In this document: piece after piece, positions 59,578-64,000 of the stretch
Position numbering within the stretch: position 1 is the stretch's first letter
Layout: each line of letters opens with the position of its first letter
DNA from: Ailurus styani
Lineage: Eukaryota > Chordata > Mammalia > Carnivora > Ailuridae
NCBI GenBank assembly: GCA_002007465.1
Contig: LNAC01000032.1
Coordinates: 1,187,297 to 1,251,296, forward strand
Reading direction: 5' to 3'
Length of the DNA stretch: 64,000 bases
The notes under the pieces: generated by a model
Told to the model about the DNA's origin: nothing
Databases searched by the model: none
The model's input: the letters and a program-made list of their open reading frames with translations, nothing else
Translations under genes and position numbers: made by a program

Positions 59578-59758
59578 TTTTTTTTTCCAGATTTGTCAGA
59601 GAGAGTGAGCAAGAGAGAGAGAGCACAAGCAGGGGGAGTGGCAGGCAAAGGGAGAAGCAGACTCCTCACTGAGCAGGGAGCCAGATGTGGAACTCAATCC
59701 TAGGACCCTAAGATCATGACCTGAGCTGAAGGCAGATGCCTAACCCACTGAGCCACCC
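59578..59758 (-). mobile_element. Can-SINE
   Basis: Antisense, 'gcaggggg agtggcagg' subfamily. It lacks the last few head bases ('ccacccaaat'). Confidence 0.88.
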
Positions 59759-60098
59759 AAATTAACAGATAGTGTAATACTATTCTCAAGAGTGGATTTT
59801 AGTGATTCATCACTTACATAAAATACCCAGTGCTCATCATAAGAAGTGCTCTCCTTAATACCCATCACCCATTTAGCCCATCTCCCACCCACTTCCCCTC
59901 CAGCAATCCTGTTTGTTCTCTATAGTTAAGAGTCTCTTACAGTTCACCTCCCTCTCTTATTTTCCTTCCCCTATGTTCAACTCTTTTGCTCCTTAAATTC
60001 CACATGAGTGAAATCATATGGTATTTGTCTTTCTTATTTCGCTTAGGATAATACACTCTAGCTCCATCCACATCACTGCAAATGGCAAGATTTCATTC

Positions 60099-60304
60099 TT
60101 TTTTTTTTTTTAAGATTTTATTTATTTATTTGACACAGAGAGAGAGATTACAAGTAGGCAGAGAGGCAGGCAGAGAGACAGGGAGAGGAGGAAGCAGGTT
60201 CCTTGCTGAGCAGAGAGCCCGATGCGGGCCTTGATCCCAGGATGCTGAGATCATAACCTGAGCCAAAAGCAGAGGCTTTAACCCACTGAGCCACCCAGGC
60301 GCCC
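60099..60304 (-). mobile_element. Can-SINE inside L1
   Basis: Full-length antisense young type. Target duplication 'gatttcattcttt'. Confidence 0.95.
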
Positions 60305-62178
60305 GATTTCATTCTTTGTGATGGCTGAGTAATATTCCATTGTATGTATGTATGTACACACACACACATATCACCTCTTCTTTATCCATTCATCAACAGA
60401 CATTTGGGCTCTTTCCACAATTGGGCTCTTTTTGATAGTGCTGCATAAACATCAGGGTGCATGTCTCCTTCCGAATTAGTATTTTTATATCCCTTGGGTA
60501 AATACGTAGTACTGCAATAACTGAGTCACAGGGTAGTTCTATTTCTAACTTTTTGAGGAAACTCCATACTGTTTTCCAGAGCGGCTATACCAGTTTGCAT
60601 TCCCACCAACGGCATAGGAAGGTTTCTCTTTCTCCCATTCTCGCCAACACCTGTCATTTCCTGACTCATTAATTTTAGCCATTCTGACTGGTGTGAGGTG
60701 GTATCTCATTATGGTTTTGATTTGAACTTCCCTAATGGCGAGTGATGTTGAGCATGTTTTCATGTGTCTCTTGGCCATCTGGAAGTCTTCTTTAGAGAAA
60801 TGTCTGTTCATGTCTTCAGCCCATTTCTTAACTGGGTTATTTGTTTCCTGGGTGTTGAATTTGATTAGTTCTTTGTAGATTTTGGATACTAACCCTTCAT
60901 CAGGTCATTTGCAAATATCTTCTCCCGTTCCATAGGTTGCCTTTTAGTTTCATTGACTATTTCCTTTGCTGTGCAAATCTTTTTATCTTGATGAAACCAT
61001 TGGGATTTTGTTACGGATCTCACTGAATCTACAGACTGCTTTGGGCAGTATGGATATTTTAATAATATTAATTCTTCCAATCCATAGACACAGAATAGCT
61101 TTCCATTTATTTCTGTCTTATTCAGTTTCTTTCATCAATCTCAGTTTTCGGTGTACAGGTCTTTCACCCCCTTGGTTAAATTTATTCCTAGGGATTTTAG
61201 TCTTGTTGATGCAATTATAAGTGGAACTCTTTTTCTTAATTTCTCCTTCTGGTCGTTTATTAGTGTACAGAAACAAATGATTTTTGTATATTGATTTTTA
61301 TCTCCTACAACTTTACTGCATTCATTAGTTTTGGGTTTTTTATGGACTCTTTAGGGTTTTATACATAACAGCATGTCATTTGCAAATAATGATAAAGTCT
61401 TACTTCTTCCTTTCCGAGTTGGAGGCCTCTTCTTTTTCTTGCCTAATTGCTTGCCTAGGACTTCCAATCCTGTGTTGGATAAAAGTGGCAAGAGTGGGCA
61501 TCCTTGTCTTGTTCCTGATCTTAGAGGAAAAGCTTTCAGCTTTTCACTACTGAATACGTTGTAAACTGTGGGGGTACTTCCTTTCCTATCCTAAGTGGAC
61601 AAAGGTACACATAGTGATGACACTTGTCACTCACTGATTGTTGGAACAAATATTACCAATACATATCACTAGCCAAGAGTGTCTTCTCCCTCAGCACTAC
61701 ATACACTGACCCTTATCAGATGTGCCCAGGGAAGAAAAAGATGGTCTTCCACAGATAAAGGAAGATTATTATTCTTTGATAAATATACTCAGAAGGAATA
61801 TACCACCTTCTTCCAAGTTTTTATTTGCTGAGACCTAGTAAATAAATTCCTACTTATGACAATCCTATTGTTCAGGATTTTATACAATGCCAGCATTTTC
61901 AAGTCTCTTCTCTTGGGTTGGCCAGATTTCTTGTAAGAGGCTCCTCTATAATGTGCTTGAAGGATGTAATCCTAAGGGCTTGCATTCCACAACATGGGTA
62001 AAGAAAGTTGGCTGCAGTCTCAACTTTGTTAACTTTTACTCAGTCCTCCTGTTTTCCACAGAGTATACCAGTTCTCATTGGTGCCTGATGTCCCGGTCTT
62101 AAGAAATACAACTTTGGCATTCCTTCCAGGTGGGAGAGAGGGCACCTGCCCACCTATATAGAGTCCAGGGTCTAATAA

Positions 62179-62383
62179 CTTTTTTTTTTTAATTTAAAGA
62201 TTTTATTTATTTATTTATTTGACAGAAACAGCAGGAGAGGGAACACAAGCAGGGGGAGTGAGAGAGGGAGAAGCAGGCTTCCTGCTGAGCAGGGAGCCCA
62301 ATGTGGAGTTCCATCCCAGCACCCTGGGACCATGACCTGAGCCTAAGGCAGATGCTTAACTGACTGAGCCACCCAGGTGCCCC
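62179..62383 (-). mobile_element. Can-SINE
   Basis: Antisense, '..gggaacacaagcaggggg' subfamily, only 14 bases from the next SINE. Confidence 0.92.
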
Positions 62384-62396
62384 AGTATAATAGCTT

Positions 62397-62596
62397 CTTT
62401 TTTTTTAAGATTTTTATTTATTTATTTCACAGAGGGAGAGAGATCACAAGGAGGCAGAGAGGCAGGCAGAGAGAAAGAGGGGGAAGCAGGCTCCTTGCTG
62501 AGCAGGGAGCCCGATGCGGGCCTCGATCCCAGGACCCTGAGATCATGACCTGAGCTGAAAGCAGAGGCTTTAACCCACTGAGCCACCCAGGCGCCC
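62397..62596 (-). mobile_element. Can-SINE
   Basis: Full-length antisense young type. Target duplication 'agtataatagcttctt' on both sides. It therefore inserted just beside the older SINE. Confidence 0.95.
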
Positions 62597-62754
62597 AGTA
62601 TAATAGCTTCTTAAACAGACCTTCAACCAATCCTCATGCTTATAACCCACGATTTACCCCATATTTCTGGAGGCACTTGTTCCATCAAATCCTATGGTTA
62701 AATTATATAAATTGGTTGTTTCTTAGTTTTCTTTACTGCTGCCTGATGATCAGC

Positions 62755-62963
62755 TTTTTTTTTTTTTTTTAAAGATTTTATTTATTTATTTGACACAGAG
62801 AGAAAGATCACAAGTAGGCAGAGAGGCAGGCAGAGAGAGGAGAGAGGAGGAAGCAGGCTCCCTGCTGAGCAGAGAGCCTGATGCGGGCCTCGATCCCAGG
62901 ACCCTGGGATCATGACCTGAGCCGAAGGCAGAGGCTTTAACCCTCTGAGCCACCCAGGCGCCC
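62755..62963 (-). mobile_element. Can-SINE
   Basis: Full-length antisense young type. Target duplication 'tgatgatcagcttttt'. Confidence 0.95.
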
Positions 62964-63489
62964 TGATGATCAGCTTTTTGGACTGTGTATGAGTTGGGGT
63001 TCAACCAAAAAGGCAAACCACTGAGAATGTGTTGTGTGACCACACAGACGTTCGTTACAGAGCTCTGACCTTGGCCAACTGTGGGAACTGGTGAAGCACT
63101 TTCTATGAGGCTGTTGTCATGTCTGATTCTGGGGCTGAAGTCCACAGAGCGGGTAGTCAGGAAAGGAAGATGGATACAAAGTGGGGAAGAAGAAACAAGC
63201 TAAGAACCACAAGCACAACCTGCAGTCCATGAGGATGGACTGAAATCTGTGTCAGTTCCTGCCGCCTCTGATTTTGGTGATAAGGGTATTCTGCGGAAGC
63301 TGGAGCCCCTCCTCAGAGAGGGAAAGTCACACACCTGGCTTAGGAGTCAGGCTGAGGAGGAGTCGGGAGAGAGTGGAGGAGCTGAAGGCCCAGCTTCTGC
63401 TTCATACTAACAAGGGGTCATCAAATCAGCAACAAAGTGTAGTGGAGGAGGTCTGCAGACAGAGAGGGACTATACCCAAAAGGCCTGCA

Positions 63490-63700
63490 CCTGACTCAGA
63501 GGACACCATTTTGGACTTTGAGCAGATGCTGAAATGAGATGAGGCTCTGGGGGCCTTGGATGCAGGTGAGTGTATTTTTTGCCCCTTGGAGGTATGTAAG
63601 TCATTAGATGGTCTGTTGTATGTGGTTTGCAAATATGGGCCACTACACAAAGGATCCATGAGTGCATGGGGACATACGTAAATCTACACGTGATAGAACT
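63490..63700 (+). mobile_element. Possible MaLR internal fragment
   Basis: 'ttttggactttgagcagatg', 'ctgaaatgagatgaggctct' and 'gggggccttggatg' resemble the 3' part of MLT/MST internal sequence as I remember it. The match is weak and the boundaries are guesses. Confidence 0.3.
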
Positions 63701-63784
63701 GTACGAATTTGTACAGAACTGAACACACATACACACACATATAGCCAAACAAGGACAAGGAAAACTGGGAAATAAAACTGGTGG

Positions 63785-63952
63785 ATTATATCAATGTTAG
63801 TATCATCATCCTGAGTCTGATGTTATACTAGCTTTGCAAAATACTGCCATTGGGAAAAAATGGGTAAGCTGTACACCAGATCTCCCTGTATTATCCTCTT
63901 AAAAACTACCTGTGAATCTGCAATTATCTCAATAAATATTTCAATAAAAAAA
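63785..63952 (+). mobile_element. Old LINE-1 3' end
   Basis: 'acctgtgaatctgcaattat' and 'ctcaataaatatttcaataa' followed by an A-tail are the end of an old L1 subfamily 3' UTR. Confidence 0.65.
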
Positions 63953-64000
63953 GATACCCACAGTGATCTCCTTCCTGACATTTTCACCCTTTAATGACGC

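Larger units (their letters stand above)
59521..60997 (-). mobile_element. Younger LINE-1 inserted in older LINE-1
   Basis: Antisense carnivore L1 3' end and late ORF2, 5'-truncated. The near-repeat 'cattggaatttt' / 'cattgggatttt' flanks it. A late ORF2 segment lies at 60,811-60,545. SINEs at 59,578 and 60,099 interrupt it in turn. Confidence 0.82.
56130..61560 (-). mobile_element. Layered LINE-1 stack, outer old L1
   Basis: One old minus-strand L1 can be followed through four interruptions: 3' end at 56,130-56,290, then 56,480-56,510 and 56,655-56,688, then 58,073-59,520, then 60,998-61,560. Joins such as 'aactttcaaatatg' to 'agtattaatgatagttgcc', and 'atgtcattgga' to 'acggatctcactgaatctac', restore the normal L1 order. 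Inserts are SINEs at 56,290 and 56,511, a retroviral LTR at 56,689 and a younger L1 at 59,521. Confidence 0.8.
13733..64000 (-). other. MCUB: MCUB intron 1 (partial, inferred)
   Basis: No exon is recognised upstream of exon 2 in the remaining 50 kb, so this is inferred to be the first intron, which is also long in other mammals. Stretches over 300 bases in which I recognise neither gene nor repeat are: 14,870-15,480, 17,820-18,840, 19,290-19,590, 20,020-20,480, 26,690-27,090, 29,960-31,050, 31,630-32,060, 33,770-33,910, 34,540-35,670, 38,550-40,650, 42,430-43,185, 43,880-44,250, 45,230-45,755, 45,950-46,920, 48,400-49,080, 49,860-50,590, 50,770-51,520, 51,730-52,020, 52,190-53,080, 53,610-53,890, 54,100-54,650, 55,560-56,120, 61,570-62,170, 62,610-62,750 and 62,965-63,780. 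Confidence 0.75.

Noticed and set aside
2876..62963. tRNA genes at the heads of the SINEs.
   Set aside because: The heads are tRNA-Lys-like with pol III box remnants but do not form a complete cloverleaf, and the rest of each unit is SINE body and A-tail.
1..64000. CRISPR arrays, operons, phage or plasmid modules.
   Set aside because: The window is mammalian. Its direct repeats are dispersed SINEs with target duplications, not spaced arrays.

Overview
This is a 64 kb piece of carnivore nuclear DNA, almost certainly from a mustelid or close relative (caniform). The diagnosis rests on about 48 tRNA-Lys-derived Can-SINEs with the musteloid-type body ('gcgcctgggtggctcag' head, 'tgcctgcctctctgcc' pyrimidine stretch, AATAAA-rich tail), on carnivore-type LINE-1 3' ends, and on a background of ancient mammalian repeats (L2, MIR, MLT1, hAT-Charlie). 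There is no prokaryotic, phage, CRISPR or operon content.

Only one gene is supported: part of MCUB (CCDC109B), on the minus strand. Three consecutive coding exons (2, 3 and 4 by comparison with the remembered human protein) lie at 13,657-13,732, 13,007-13,177 and 8,303-8,407. All have canonical AG/GT splice sites, and all exon junctions are phase 1 and join without a stop. They encode the end of the mitochondrial presequence region and most of the matrix N-terminal domain of this pore subunit, which negatively modulates the mitochondrial calcium uniporter. Exon 1 should lie above 64,000 and exons 5-8 below position 1, so everything from 13,733 to 64,000 is read as one very large first intron.

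Layout. 1-8,302 is intron 4, holding an old plus-strand LINE-1 (about 3,100-7,975) with nested insertions. 8,408-13,006 is intron 3, with a 644-base assembly gap. 13,178-13,656 is the short, repeat-free intron 2. Intron 1 contains a hAT element at 13.9-14.3 kb, an ERV-like LTR at 15.5-16.0 kb, an MLT1 LTR at 19.6 kb, and a 5 kb minus-strand LINE-1 at 21.2-26.3 kb with a second gap. It then has L2 copies at 27-29, 36-37 and 44-45 kb, an MLT1 LTR at 41.7 kb and an isolated CpG island at 43.5-43.8 kb. A layered LINE-1 stack at 56.1-61.6 kb is split by a long solo retroviral LTR.

I found no undescribed multi-gene system. The most informative observations are a SINE that appears to have carried about 86 bp of its source locus with it (46,938-47,250), two SINEs at one site with three copies of the target duplication (6,891-7,326), the solo LTR with a 6-bp target duplication, and the intronic CpG island, which may be an alternative or antisense promoter.
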